The translations under genes were made by a program, and so were the position numbers. Source: Isoetes taiwanensis (lineage: Eukaryota > Streptophyta > Lycopodiopsida > Isoetales > Isoetaceae). From it: 64,000 nucleotides of DNA. Under the pieces are notes generated by a model. It did no database searches, had not been told where the DNA came from, and saw only the letters and a program-made list of their open reading frames with translations. The stretch is from positions 621,910 to 685,909 of the forward strand of contig JAJEKV010000147.1 of NCBI GenBank assembly GCA_021234155.1. The letters run 5' to 3'. Of this stretch, positions 32,778 through 44,786 are shown one piece after another (position 1 is the stretch's first letter; every line of letters begins with the position of its first letter).

Positions 32778-34394
32778 TCAAAATCGAAGGGCTTACAACA
32801 AAAGCCCTTTAAAAGTGGGGGTTGGGGCACATGCAACCATCGTGCATACAAACCCTAGGGTTTCAAAATGGACAATTAGCAGCAACGAAGCTTTTTGATG
32901 TAATCCGCCATGGACATCTCCTCCTTTTTGGCTCTAGTTGCAATTCTCGCTTCAATCCGCAGCTTCATCCCAATTTACTAACTCTTATCTGTTCACAAAT
33001 ATATCCAGTTCGTGGAGCCAGAAGACAAGGGCAAGGAGCGGTAGATGGATTTGATGCAACTTGGCTTCTTCCTGGATTTGTGGCCTGGCTTTGGTGCAGA
33101 ATCGTGAAGCAAATTGGGCTTATCAGGGTTTCTGCAGATGTTTTTGTGCAGATTGCAGGTTCTAGTTAAGTCCTCCATTTCGGTACAGATGTCCGTTGAC
33201 CTAATCCGATCTGGAAGCATAGCTTATGTTCTTATTCTTGCCAGCAAACCAGTTGAATCCAAAGCTGGAATGCTTAACCATATATCTCAATCATAACGTT
33301 CTTCTATACATGCGGACAGTTCCTGGGTACTCATTCCCTTTATTTCTTTAGATTGATTACGGTTTATTAGTTGCAAAGGCATCTCAGGTTAAGCAAAAGG
33401 ATTTTTGTGCAGGCCGACATGGTCAGAATCGTCAAATAACTCTGCAAAAGGTGTAAGGGATGAAACCATGCTCAGTTTCAAGAGCCTTCAATTTTTTGGA
33501 CTATACAGGGATGAAGCGGACCTGGTTAGAGTTGGAAGATTAGGATTTCGAATAGCTCTTTTAAAAGATTTTAAGACAGCTCCAATGATAAGGATGGTGC
33601 TCTATCTTGCTCTGGTGCAGCTTCTTTTAACAAGTGATATTCCTTCATATCTTTCTTTTGTTGCTCATTTAGAGTGCATGGCAAACAGAGTTCGTCCTCA
33701 GAAATTCATTTCAGTTTATGCTATTCATTTTTATGTTAGACTCACAAGCTGTCTTCTTGGATCTCTGCTATTTATCACCTTGCAGGGTTCTCTTCTTGTT
33801 ATCTTTATGGAATCCAAGAGAAGAGTCCATGGCATACCTTGAAAATTATGCCTCTTACTCTGGGGAGTTGGGATTCATACATCTTCTTATCTAAATATGG
33901 GTTATAGGTTGAGATCCCATACGAAGAAAATCTCATCTCATTCTTGAAGTTTGATTCTGCCAAATATTACCACTTGGCAAAATGTCCTTTTCCAACATGA
34001 ATACACATTACTCTATTGATATGCCAGATTGTTGGGTTCAGTGTTGATTGGAGACATAATAATAAAATTTAGACGATGCCATTTAGATGTCATGAAGCTA
34101 TCATTGTGATGGTTGACAAGAATGTTAAGATGGCTTAATGCATGTTTATTAGGTTGTTGTAGCCAAAAGTAGATGGCAAATTACTCTGCAACATCCAATA
34201 AAGGAAGCTATGGGGCATCGAGGAGAAGAAAAGCTGGAAACATATACACTAAAGGATTCTCTGCGTATAGATTGGTCAAACGTTACAATGCCATGCTCTT
34301 GCACAAGAAGCTCTTTGGATCTTAAAATATGACATTTAAAACTAATGACATTACATCAAATCGAAGCTCCATAACCTATAGTATTAATTTGCCT
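32778..34394. other. No gene recognised; one exon-like frame
   Basis: A plus-strand frame of 145 codons at 33405-33842 follows an acceptor-like TTGTGCAG and reads DEADLVRVGRLGFRIALLKD and HLECMANRVRPQKFISVYAI. Composition is protein-like, but I recognise no family and no partner exon. The rest shows nothing. Confidence 0.35.
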
Positions 34395-34465
34395 AATGTA
34401 ATGATTTGTGTTAAAGGCCCCGAAGGGGCCAAAAAACTTTTAGGTATAACACAAACCATTACATT
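34395..34465. repeat. 71-bp palindromic element
   Basis: The 19-bp arms (AATGTAATGATTTGTGTTA and its complement with one mismatch) lie at 34395-34413 and 34447-34465. A GC-rich palindrome, GGCCCCGAAGGGGCC, lies between them at 34416-34430. This looks like a very short MITE or the ends of a deleted transposon. Confidence 0.75.
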
Positions 34466-34477
34466 CCACACTTAAAA

Positions 34478-34765
34478 ATAAAATTCTCCCTTAAACCCCC
34501 TTTGGTTTGGGTGAGTATTCACACGGGGGGTGACGTAGGGCAGCGAGAGCCCCTAAAATCATATTATACATGTACAAAATCAACACATATAGTACATTGC
34601 CTCAAATCTTATAGTATTTCGCAAACTGTGTTATACAGTATACCAAAACTCGTACAGGCATACCCCACAAACGAGGATCTTTATATCGAAGAGCTCTCGT
34701 TGCCCAAAGTCACCCCCCGTGTGAATATGCACCCAAACCAAAGGGGGTTTAAGGGGGAATTTTAT
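34478..34765. mobile_element. MITE with 75-bp terminal inverted repeats
   Basis: The arms 34478-34552 and 34691-34765 are inverted copies with about seven mismatches. They share CCCTTAAACCCCCTTTGGTT and ATTCACACGGGGGGTGAC. The 138-bp centre has no coding potential. Length and structure fit a miniature inverted-repeat element; the superfamily is unclear because the target duplication cannot be separated from the AT-rich border. Confidence 0.88.
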
Positions 34766-34935
34766 ATGATAATATTAAAAAAAAATTGTCAAGCAATTAT
34801 TTTGAGATAAGATTATTACTCATGACATGTTAAGTCAAATTGTTAAAATGTAAAAGAGAGCCTCACTTTTAAGATTTATCTCTAAAAAATAAAGATATTT
34901 ATAATTTAGAACAATCTCTTAATTTATTTTCGAGG
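34766..34935. repeat. Host repeat family 2, copy 1 (left part)
   Basis: The segment aligns with 39345-39420 plus 40020-40110 (shared text includes ATTGTCAA, TGACATGTTAA or TGACTTGTTAA, GAGCCTCA and AAGATTTATC). It is cut off by the LINE at about 34936 and resumes at about 37985. Confidence 0.65.
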
Positions 34936-35938
34936 AAAAGCCCTGACAATAATGGTATCACTAATCTATGTTAGGGTCAAAAAATACAATCGACTCTATA
35001 CCCTCATGCTGACAAACCTTGTCGGGCGAAAAACTACATTAAGGCAATGAAATTATAATTGAAGCGCATATTTGCAAAGCCTTCTCTATTGATCTTCGAC
35101 TTGTGCGTAAAAACCGAAACCTTTTTCCAGAAATCCCAAGCTATAGAAAATACTCTCCCAACTGTTTCCTGCACACGTAAGCCAGTTGCTCTGAAGAACA
35201 AGGTCCTTTGATGATTGACAGAATGGAGAGTGATCATCAAATTTATATCTTCCAGATCCACGAAGGAACTCAAGATATTCTAGGATCATCAGAAAAAAGA
35301 ATGTTAGAATCCACTACATTCAAATTTGAAACAAATAATTCAAAATGCCCCTTATACTCTCCATAAGCATCCCATTTCCTGTCATAGTTAGTACCATATC
35401 TTTTCTTATGAGCAGTAGCAAGAGTTTCAAAGTCAAATTGAAAATGAAGTTTGATACAAAGGATAGAAGGCCTTTTATTCCTATATAGGACTCGATTCCT
35501 AGATTTCCATATATTCCAAAGAGGAATGTAAGCAATGGTATTAGCAAATTTATCATCAGATTGGAGAAAGGAAAGCAGATCTTGATTATTGACAATTCCA
35601 AATTTGCTAGATAACCAGGACCAAAAGCCAGTTAGCTTACTACAAAAGAAGATATGACTCATACTCTCATCACTGCCACATAACATAGGATAGTTTGCCA
35701 TAATATTAGGATTTTTCCTAGATAAGGAATAAAGATTATTCAAAGTGCCATTACTATAGTTATATTTACAGTTCCTTTATGCTTTAAAATCTTAAAACAG
35801 TGTTCTAAATTTTGGAATATTTCCTCCTTTGGAGAGCCTGGCCAGTTTTGACTAAGTCATGGCCTATATAGCAGGGTCTTCCGTGCCCTTTTGTATTACT
35901 ATGTCTTATCATGTAATATAATACTACTGCCGTTTCCT

Positions 35939-35972
<34 letters not shown>

Positions 35973-37984
35973 GCCATTAGCAATAAGCCAAATAAAATAA
36001 GAGATCTTCAGAGGACAGTAGGAATTCCAGACATTGTGAAAAAGGGGCTTTAACTGATCAGAATTGATTGACCATTTTAATAAAGCTTTGCTCTCAGCAG
36101 CATTAGAAGAAAGAGCATTGTGCACATGCTTGACCTTGTACTCCACTTTACCATTTATAGAATAGTCTCCTTTCCCAGGGTTTGGAGATAGATTAGAAAG
36201 GAAGTTTCTAATATGAGTAAAAAAAAAATTATCAGAGGAAATGCCTTTAATGATATCTTTCAATCTAATCCAAGAAATTATCCTGCCTCCTGAGAAAATA
36301 TCTCTGATATATATCGTACCTGCATCATACCATTTTCTATAAATCCTCGGATGCCTAATTGCCAACACTGAAGAATTATGATCAGCCAGAATTGGATTCC
36401 TGAAAATAGATAAATCACTATGAATTTTTTCTTTAGAGATAAAATCAAAGCTAGGAGAAATAGAATTCAAAGCCTTAATTAAATTACACATTAAAGGGAA
36501 AATATTTGAGGCTGGCTTCGTATGAATGAAAGCAGAGTGAGGGAGCGGATGATGAACAGAAGGATGACCATAAGGATGACTATTGTTGATCCAGAATCTG
36601 ATAAACTTGGAGGTAGGAGACTGACTCCCATGAATAGCCTTCCAAACAAACTTGCTTGCTAATGATTGAGCATGAAGGAATAGATTCTTACAGCCAAGGC
36701 CACCTAATTTCTTAGATTTACAAATGGAGCCCCAATTGACAAGATGACTACCTTTCCAAATGAAATTCCTAATGATTTTGGGAGCAATTAAAGCAGTGGA
36801 GAAATAAACATGGGAACTTGCTAGAACATAATTTGCAATAATAGTTCTACGAGCAAGAGAAAGAGAAGTCCTATAATTATTCAGCTTCTTCTTTATTTTT
36901 GAAAGAATAGGATTCCAAAGACCTTTAATGCCCTCAGAGAAAGGGGCATTCCCAGTAATTTAGTGGCTTGCTCAGGGGAGAGAATTTTAATGCCAGCCAA
37001 ATGTTGATGAGGAATGCCTCCAATGATCAAGCTTTTCTCAATACTAAGCTGGAGAATTGATTTAGGATTTTCAGGAAGAGCTCAATATTTGCCATGTGAG
37101 GATCAAGGAAAGAGAAGGAGTCATCAGCTTAAAGAACAGTGAGGGATTCATCAGATTCAGGAAGTTTGAGCCCCTTAATTTGACCAAGATTCAGGTAATG
37201 GATAATGGCTTTAGTAAGCAATTCAGCATCCACAAGAAAAAGGACAACCTCGCCTTACACCACAAGAGAGAGGAAAGAAGCCAGAAGGGAAACCATTAAT
37301 AAGAACAGACGAATTGGACCTCGAGTTAGGACCAAAGATGACATTTCTAAGTTTGGAAGGAAAGCCAAGTTTAGACATAGCAAAGTCCAGGAAATCCCAT
37401 AAAACTGAATCAAAGGCACGCTGAAAGTCCAGCTTGAGAAGAACAAAATTTTTCTTAGAGATCTTATTCCAATGTAATCCTTCCACAACAGCAACATAAT
37501 TATGAAGAATGTATCTAATTGGCAGAAAGGCAGACTTGATTTTGACTGATATTCTTTTGCAGAAAGCTATTAATCCTAGTGGCAATAATTTTAGCACAGA
37601 GTTTGTAAGTGGTGTTTGTAAGAGATATAGGTCTCCAACCTTGAAATTTGGTAGGATGATCAATTTTAGGAATCAAGGAGATAAATCTACTCGAGATGGA
37701 AGGATGAAGATGTTTAGCATTCCAGAAAGCATGCACCAGGGAAATAAGATCATTTTTAAGAATATCCCAGAATTTGATATAAAATTCTGCAGGAAGACCA
37801 TCAGGGCCTGGAGATTTCCCCTTACTAAATGAATTTAGACTACTTAAGATTTCCTCTTGAGAAGGTAAAGCAATCACAGAGACATCCATACTATCAGGAG
37901 CAATAGGTAGGATATTATCTATTAGAGTCATGAAATCATTTGCATCTATAATGTCATTGGCAGGAATAGGATTACTATTTCTTC
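34936..37984 (-). mobile_element. L1-type LINE, ORF2 fragment
   Basis: Read on the minus strand, the element begins within ORF2 ahead of reverse transcriptase. SKGKSPGPDGLPAEFYIKFW and PISLTNTTYKLCAKIIATRI (37931-37515) are followed by LLKLDFQRAFDSVLWDFLDF and a GVRRGCP block near 37240. The catalytic ADDS near 37120 is out of frame. From 36700 on come the typical KKLGGLGCKNLFL region and the C-terminal zinc-like domain (FWSWLSSKFG, PLWNIWKSRN). The endonuclease and ORF1 are absent, so the copy is 5'-truncated. A 217-bp insertion interrupts the C-terminal domain. Several frameshifts show that it is dead. Confidence 0.9.
35754..35970 (+). mobile_element. Nested polyadenylated retro-insertion
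   Basis: A 217-bp sequence ending in 31 A (35940-35970) is flanked by the perfect 9-bp duplication GTGCCATTA (35745-35753 and 35971-35979). Removing it joins the LINE C-terminal reading frame across the gap. The body has no pol III box I can defend and ends in GCCGTTTCCTC, so a 5'-truncated LINE tail is more likely than a tRNA-derived SINE. It is younger than the host LINE. Confidence 0.93.
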
Positions 37985-38789
37985 ATTGTTAAAAATCAGA
38001 TTGTTTATAGTTTTGAAACTACAATAACATGTCAAACTAAGTTTTTAAAATTAGATTACAGAGATAGAAAATAGAACCAAAGAATATGAGTCATAAACGT
38101 TCCATCAAGAGGTTTGAAAGCTATTGCGATGATTGACCAAACCGTCTTTGGATCAATTGGGTCTATAATAGGTTGGATCTCCTCCAAGGTGGTAGTCAGT
38201 CCTCTAGTAGATTCAAATTCATCCAAACTTATGTCAGCTGCTCTTCATTCCAAATAGCATATGATTTATCATACCATTTGTTGTTGAGGGTGGATTTTCT
38301 ACAAACCCAAAAATAAGCTGGATATGGTATGTCTTTGACTCAAGTGATAGTTATGTATTAGTTGTCAAACTATGCTATCAGAGTTTTGAGGAAACTTGAT
38401 GTTAAAATAATCTAGTTAAATTAAAAAAAAAAACACTTATGAAATGTAAAATAGATTTTCACTCCCAGGTGGGATTTTTTGCTCAAATCAGAATAGAATT
38501 TGACAATAAGATAGAACAATGGAAACAAGCATAAGGGAGTAAGACTAAAATTATGGAGGAACCTAAGAGCATTCTTAAGAAATTAAAATAAATAAAGAAA
38601 TACTCTAGTAAGAAGTACAAGAAGGATGTATTAGGCTTACTAGAGAGAAATAAATAATAAAATACCACTTCATTTTGAAGAGGAGCAAAAAAAAGATATT
38701 GTTGACCAAGAAGACATGGCAGCATAAATGCTCGATTTTTTTTATTCTGTGCATATATAGGATTCATACTATAATAATTTGACTTATGA
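37985..38789. repeat. Host repeat family 2, copy 1 (right part), then no gene
   Basis: The first 120 bp align with 40205-40350 (shared ACTACAATAACATG and CAAACTAAG). After about 38110 the similarity is lost. No coding sequence is supported up to 38790. Confidence 0.6.
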
Positions 38790-39325
38790 TTTAGGTGTAT
38801 AAGATTTCATGTAAATGTTTTTTGCTTCTTTTATATAAGTGTCAATAGTTGAAATAGAGGTGGTCTTATTTTGCTAAATTAATACTTTAGTTAAATGTTG
38901 TGGCACATATAATATGTGTGATACAAAACTTTGATCTTCACTTCGTAGCTTTTAGAAAAGAGATCTCTTTCAAGTGTATATAACATATTTATCACTTCTA
39001 ACAATACAATTTGGTCATTCAACATTGTGAGTGATGAGATGAATTGGATTAGAAGACTCAACATTCTCAACATTCTTTGCAGGTTTTAAGCTATAGTTAT
39101 GAACCTTCTTCCAGAGAATTATTAAGGCAAACATGGAGGCATACTTATAACTAATATATAGTTGTTAAGTGTAAAGTTCTTGAGGAGAGTATGCCATTTG
39201 ATAATCTTTTTCTTCTTTTCTCTTACATAGATCTATCCCACAAGAATCTAAATTCCCCCCATTTTTTTTGGTTGCTTCTGCCCTATCTTAATTTAGTTGG
39301 TGGGTTAGAACTGATATTTATATGA
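38790..39325. repeat. Host repeat family, copy C (uninterrupted)
   Basis: This copy aligns with 22300-22598 and then with 23075-23220 without the insertion present in copy A, and so shows the empty site (GGAGGCATAC continuing into a TTGTTAAGTG-type sequence near 39135-39165). Divergence from copy A is substantial, so the duplication is old. Confidence 0.75.
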
Positions 39326-39419
39326 TAATATTTCTAAAAATAAATTGTCAAAGTCCTTATTTTAAAATGTCATTTATAAGTTTATTATTTATGACTTGTT
39401 AAATCAAATTGTCAAAATT

Positions 39420-40005
39420 TTATTTGTTGTCAAAAATGGATGTCTCTCGTCCCCCTGTGACTTCCTCTACATCTATTCCAGCTGCTGGTCCCATGCCTCT
39501 GCTGCTGGATCAACAGAGGCAAAGGTTGGATGAAATTCAGAGGTCGCAAGAGCAAGTTGAAGAGGTTTGTGGGCAATACATGGACATTGATCGTCGTGGT
39601 GCCCACCCTCCACCTAAACATCCACCTGCTCTTCATCAACCTCGAAAGTTAGTTAAGGGTTGTAACACCTCTGCATCCCAGCTCTCCTCAGCACTTGCTA
39701 TACATGATTCTGCTCCTTCTGTTGCATGTGGTCGCTTTGCTCCACTCCAGTGGGCTGACTTGGTTGAAGATAATACTGTTTCGTCGAAGGTCCAAGTTAC
39801 ATCTTCAAACTCTCTTGAGATTCCAGTAGTCACATCGGATTTGACGCCGTTACAGGTTCAATGTGGTTAGCCTCTTAAGCAGAGCCTTTTCTCCTTTTAC
39901 TTATCTAGTATGGAGTAAGCACATGGTGTTGCAGGCTCGTGTTCCAGCAGCACCCTCTTGTGCTTATATTCATTTTGTAGTTATTTTAACAATGTTGATT
40001 CAATA
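39420..40005 (+). mobile_element. Probable retro-insertion with LINE ORF1-like frame
   Basis: A block of about 580 bp interrupts host repeat family 2 relative to 34766-34935. It carries a 145-codon frame starting MDVSRPPVTSS, with LLLDQQRQRLDEIQRSQEQV and, near the end, CGRFAPLQWADLVED, which resembles the close of plant LINE ORF1 proteins. No poly-A or target duplication could be defined, so the type is uncertain. Confidence 0.5.
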
Positions 40006-40350
40006 TTTAAAACTGTAAACTTTTAGATAATGTAAGATAGAGCCTCATTCCTAAGATTTATCCTTAGACAATAGAGATAGTTATGTTTAGAATAAGTTTA
40101 TACTTTAATTGCCATTTTATTGTATATCTCTTACTTAACTCATTAGCACAATAGTTTTACATTCCTCTTATTCACTCAGTTGCGAAAATCAAGTTATCAT
40201 ATTTCTTCATTTTTGTAAATTAAATTTTTGTAGTTCAGAACTACAATAACATGCCAAACTAAGCTCTATGAAGAATTAAAATTAGGTTATAGATATAGAA
40301 AACATAGCCAAAGTTCTCATTGCATAAGCAAGCTTCTTGGAAAGCTATCC
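40006..40350. repeat. Host repeat family 2, copy 2
   Basis: The segment matches pieces on both sides of the LINE at 34.9-38 kb. About 90 bp here (40110-40200) has no match in copy 1, so that part may have been deleted when the LINE inserted. Confidence 0.6.
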
Positions 40351-43300
40351 TACGTCTAAAAAATATAATTATAGTCCAACGGTAAAAGATTGATATTATC
40401 CAATTCCAATATGAACAAGGTAAGTGCTTATATTAAAGTTGACATTCCTTTGGCGTTATGTACGATTGCTAGCGTAGACTTTTTGCATTGTCGCTCATAA
40501 CGGAGATTATCAAAGCTAAAAATACCAATCAACCCATTACAATTGTTAACCTCACCTTAGAAATGGTTTTAAATTACTACTACGAGGGAGGTGAATCATG
40601 GTGTCAATGGACGAACTAAATGTACCCAATGGAGCTTAGCTCATGAAGAAAATACAACCTCTTTCAATACTAAAAAGCTTCAAAACTACTCGTGGTTCTA
40701 ATTTTGATGGAGCACACATGATTATCACTTCCAGGAGGGAGAGATGATATTTCAAATGGATGATAATATTTGTAAGTTGAAGATTATTTCATATATCTTT
40801 AACTAATGGTGTTAAAGATATGGCAACATTTAAAACTTCTTTAATTTATAGAATCATTTATCATGAGATGCTTCACACCTTCTTGCAACAACAAGGAGGA
40901 TGCTAAAATGTATCATCCTCCTTAGTATTTTGGCTAAAAAATCTTGTTTTTTTAAAGCATCAAAATTTTATGTTTATTGTCTTTTGATTTTGTACCTCAA
41001 ATAAGTATCGCTGGATTCTTTACTCTAGTATTTGGTTCTTATGCCTCCTTTGCTTGCAGACCTCTAAACACAACTTCGAAGGGCTTACTCCATTCCACTT
41101 AAAAAGTAGGTTGTTGTTGTGTTCTAGCTCAAAAAATGGGTTTGGCTTCTTAAGATAGCACTTACCGTTGCGCTGGAGCAGAGAACTTCTGAGGCGAGCA
41201 AATGCTCGGGTAGATCTTCAGCATTGGTGTTATAGATGTGAAGAAAAGCAATCAGTGAAAAAACATTTTACAGGGACAAAAGCAAATTTGTAGGATCCCC
41301 CTTAATAGTCGAATAGCAATGAAAATGCCCCTAACAACTGGTAGGGGCAAAACGTCTCTAAGTGTGAGAGTGAATCCTTTCTGCCTCGCAGTACTCTCAT
41401 CATCTCTTGTTAAACTTCGTCTCAGTATCTCTCTCATTGAGCATGTGGTCAAGGCATCTATATCTCTCTTCCACTTTCCCTCCTTCTCTCTGATTATGTC
41501 TAGTACAACTCTCTGATCAAATAAGTCTTATCTAGGTGAGAAAAAAAAAACAAAGAAGATGAATGTGCCTATGGCAAAAAAAGAGAACAGAGAGAACGAG
41601 TACGTACACGTTGGCAAAAGTTAGAGGAAGTTAAGGCAGATAGGCAGATGATAGATGGTTATCCAGGACTATAAGTGGCGTCTAGGGCAACGAGATGGGT
41701 GTTCAATTTTTATGGCAATAAAAGGAATATCGATTAAAAAATATATCTTTTTTCTTTTTTTTTTTTTTCACTAATGGTTTTTGGATTGCCCCCTGTTAAG
41801 GGGCAGTTCGTTAGGGAAAGGGTGGGCTTGAGTATCAAGAGGTATCTTTGCATATCTAATGATCTGACGATTGGTGGTATTTTCGGTGGTGAAAAATGTT
41901 TTTGTATTTTCCTATATGAATATGAGCCTAAGGTTTTCGCTTTTGGGATGCCAAAAAAATCTCCAGCTGATCGGAAACTCATTTTGCCCTAATTTTTTTA
42001 AAACTTTTAGCTTTTTTTTTGCTCAATGGTTTTTTTTAAGATTGAAAATCTATTTTAAAGCTGCCCCACTAAAACTTAATGTAGCCTTAAAAAACTAGGT
42101 TATTTCTCTTTGACTGCTTTCTGTGTAAAAGATTCGTGCGATGGCAAGAAGGCAACATCTGATTCTAGGCTACAAACAACTCAAGCTAGGTTTGAAATTT
42201 GCACTTCTGTCTTTCTAGCAAAAATGTAACATAGCTCCAGAACATGTTCCAAATCATGCCAAGAATCCTCCTGATTTTTGCACATTAGTATGTAAGTCTG
42301 AAGATGCATGAAAGATTGACATTTAATCGACATTTACTTTGGTGTATTTGATTTGTAGGATTTAAGCATGGATGCTCAACACAATGGAATTTATAAATGG
42401 ATTCTTAGCATGGTGGCAAGGTGGCATGCATTATTGCAGTTGAATACATGTACAAATTTAAAATTTGTTGTTATTGTAGCAGTCTATTTAGATGGAGGTT
42501 ATTTAGTGATTAGTGATTTGGTATTGTTCAAGTCATCCGGAGCAGCATTCTATTGAGAATTCTTTATAAAAATAGCCTTGCAAACCATCGTACATCTAGG
42601 TTGGTTTCTATTTTATTTGCTTCATCTTTATAGACAGTTTAATCCAATTATAGGCTATGAACTTGCATGAAAAGGTAAATTTTGTGGTGTGGTGTACTCA
42701 ATTATTTCGTAGACCACAATCACACTGCAATGATGGTACTCTGGCCATTCTGACGGATCAGAATATGTCATATAATCATATCCCAATAGGTCATTAATAT
42801 GTAAATTATTTCATACCCCATTCTTGCTTGAGCTTCTTAAATTGTTTTGTCCATAGTTCTGCAAAGAAATACTGTAATGATGTGATCCAAAGAGAAAATG
42901 GGTATTATCTTTTCCTAATCCTATAACAATTCATTTGTTTGATATTCGTTCAAAAAACTTTGTCCTATAAGAGCTAGTTTTCCAGCCATATTTTTTGCTG
43001 CCTTTAGTGTTCTATGTATGGCCTTTTTTTGCATTTTCGTCAATAATCTGGAGAGCTTTCTTAGACTGCATAGCATTTACCTTCACCGATGATTTAAGAC
43101 ATCCATGTGAGAGATTTCTTAGATGGTTATCAACCTGAAAACTGTCAGATGACAAAGTTGTTTATACCCAAGAGGGCAATATTGCAGCTATTGATATTTG
43201 CTATGATATTTGCAGGCTGTTCTTTAAGAGGAGTCATGGTTTCTTCTACAGCATAATCAGGGTAAGAAGATAATACAGTGCATTGCTTCCTTATTGAACC

Positions 43301-44786
43301 ATTACTGGAGCTAGACTTTGCTGCTTCATTTGCTTCGCCATACATTTCTAGTAATAGAGGTAAAATCCATTCTCAAGTTTAATAGTTTGTCTGGGTTTGG
43401 ATCTGGACAATTTTGACATGCTATTTTAGCAGTGCATATAATAGTTGGTGCTTATTAGATATTAGCAGTCCATAGAGTGTGGAGTTGATCTGAATGGAAG
43501 GTTCCATGCTGTTTTTAGAATTATTTATTCAAATATGCTGATATTATATCATTAAATTCTATCTAAATTTTGGGAGCTAATTCTGAACTTGGGAAGTCCA
43601 TCACTTAAACTGTCTTAACTACAGAATAGACATATGCTTCAATATCACAAAAAATAGTTCCTCACACAAAACGTATATTTATACGACTTTTTTGCAATGG
43701 TTTTTATATGATTCAGGGCATGTATCTAGTTCCATGTATAAAGTATCATTCTGACTGCAAGTCCTACATGAGAAGTAATGCCATAGCAGGATAAGCAAAG
43801 GTGATTTCTAGTTCGAAGAACCATCCTGGATTTCCAAATAAAGTGTTATGCAATTTCTATCTGTGGGGCCAGTTCCAGAACTCGAATTCCAAAGGTTCTA
43901 AAGGTTGCTGCAGGGACAGTTCCAAAACAGAATCATGAGCTTGGGTTGGGTGAGAAGCTCCAGGATTTCTATTCAAACTAAGATTTTCTACAAGCTCCAA
44001 ACGAAAGAAATGCAGCTCATGACGTTTGGATAAGGGAATTTTAATGACCAGATTCTTGGCAAAGGGTTTATCCATTGATTGAGAACTGCGAATTAAACAT
44101 GTTTCTCTCATGCCATGAATTTAGTAAACAGTCTCTCATCCCATGATTATAGTTTCCTTTAGATTCCAGAATGGGGTTCCTGCTACTTTTGCATATCCGC
44201 CAGCAGGTTATAGACATGTGTACCTCATATGTTTCTAAATGTATATTCTGAATATAGTCTCATACTGTTATGAAGTATGATCAGGTGACGTATTTACAAG
44301 AAGAGGCCATGTCAAAACTGCAAGACATGTGACTGATTGTGCACATAAGCCTCCAACAAGGAAACAGAAGTGATAAAACTGACTTGTAGTAACAGCACAT
44401 GTAGCTGGTCATAACAATATATACAGTGGAACAATCATTCGGCCATGCCATCAAACGAAAAGTCATCATTCACGTGATCATCACTGCTGCCCCCACTTGT
44501 TGGCCTGCATTTAAGCAAATCTGTGTTTAACACTCTATCTAAGAATTAAAATGACCACAGGTAAAGAAATTAAATGCCCAATAAACAAAAGAGGTTTTGA
44601 CACATTGAAATTGAAAATGAGTGCAAATATTTCAGCATAAGTACTTTACATAATACAAAGAGGCATCTCTATGGCATTATACAAAATTACCGTAGCCCCG
44701 CTTCTGGATATACCACAAAATAAACCTAACCTAATTATTGCATGAAAATGCTTCATGAAAGCTATGTAACAAAGTAAATTTCGAAC
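40351..44786. other. No gene recognised; weak exon-like frames on the minus strand
   Basis: Most of this is AT-rich and closed in all frames. At 41740-42000 a T-rich run precedes a short palindrome-bearing block (GCCCCCTGTTAAGGGGC). Two minus-strand frames have protein-like composition: 43345-43145 (GEANEAAKSSSSNGSIRKQC) and 44111-43857 (KIPLSKRHELHFFRLELVEN, ending in EFWNWPHR). They lie downstream of the phosphate carrier on the same strand and could be exons of an unknown gene, but nothing links them. Confidence 0.4.

Noticed and set aside
35754-35970. Insertion considered as a tRNA-derived SINE
   Set aside because: No convincing A and B box of a pol III promoter is visible. The 3' end resembles a LINE tail, so a truncated LINE is the simpler reading.
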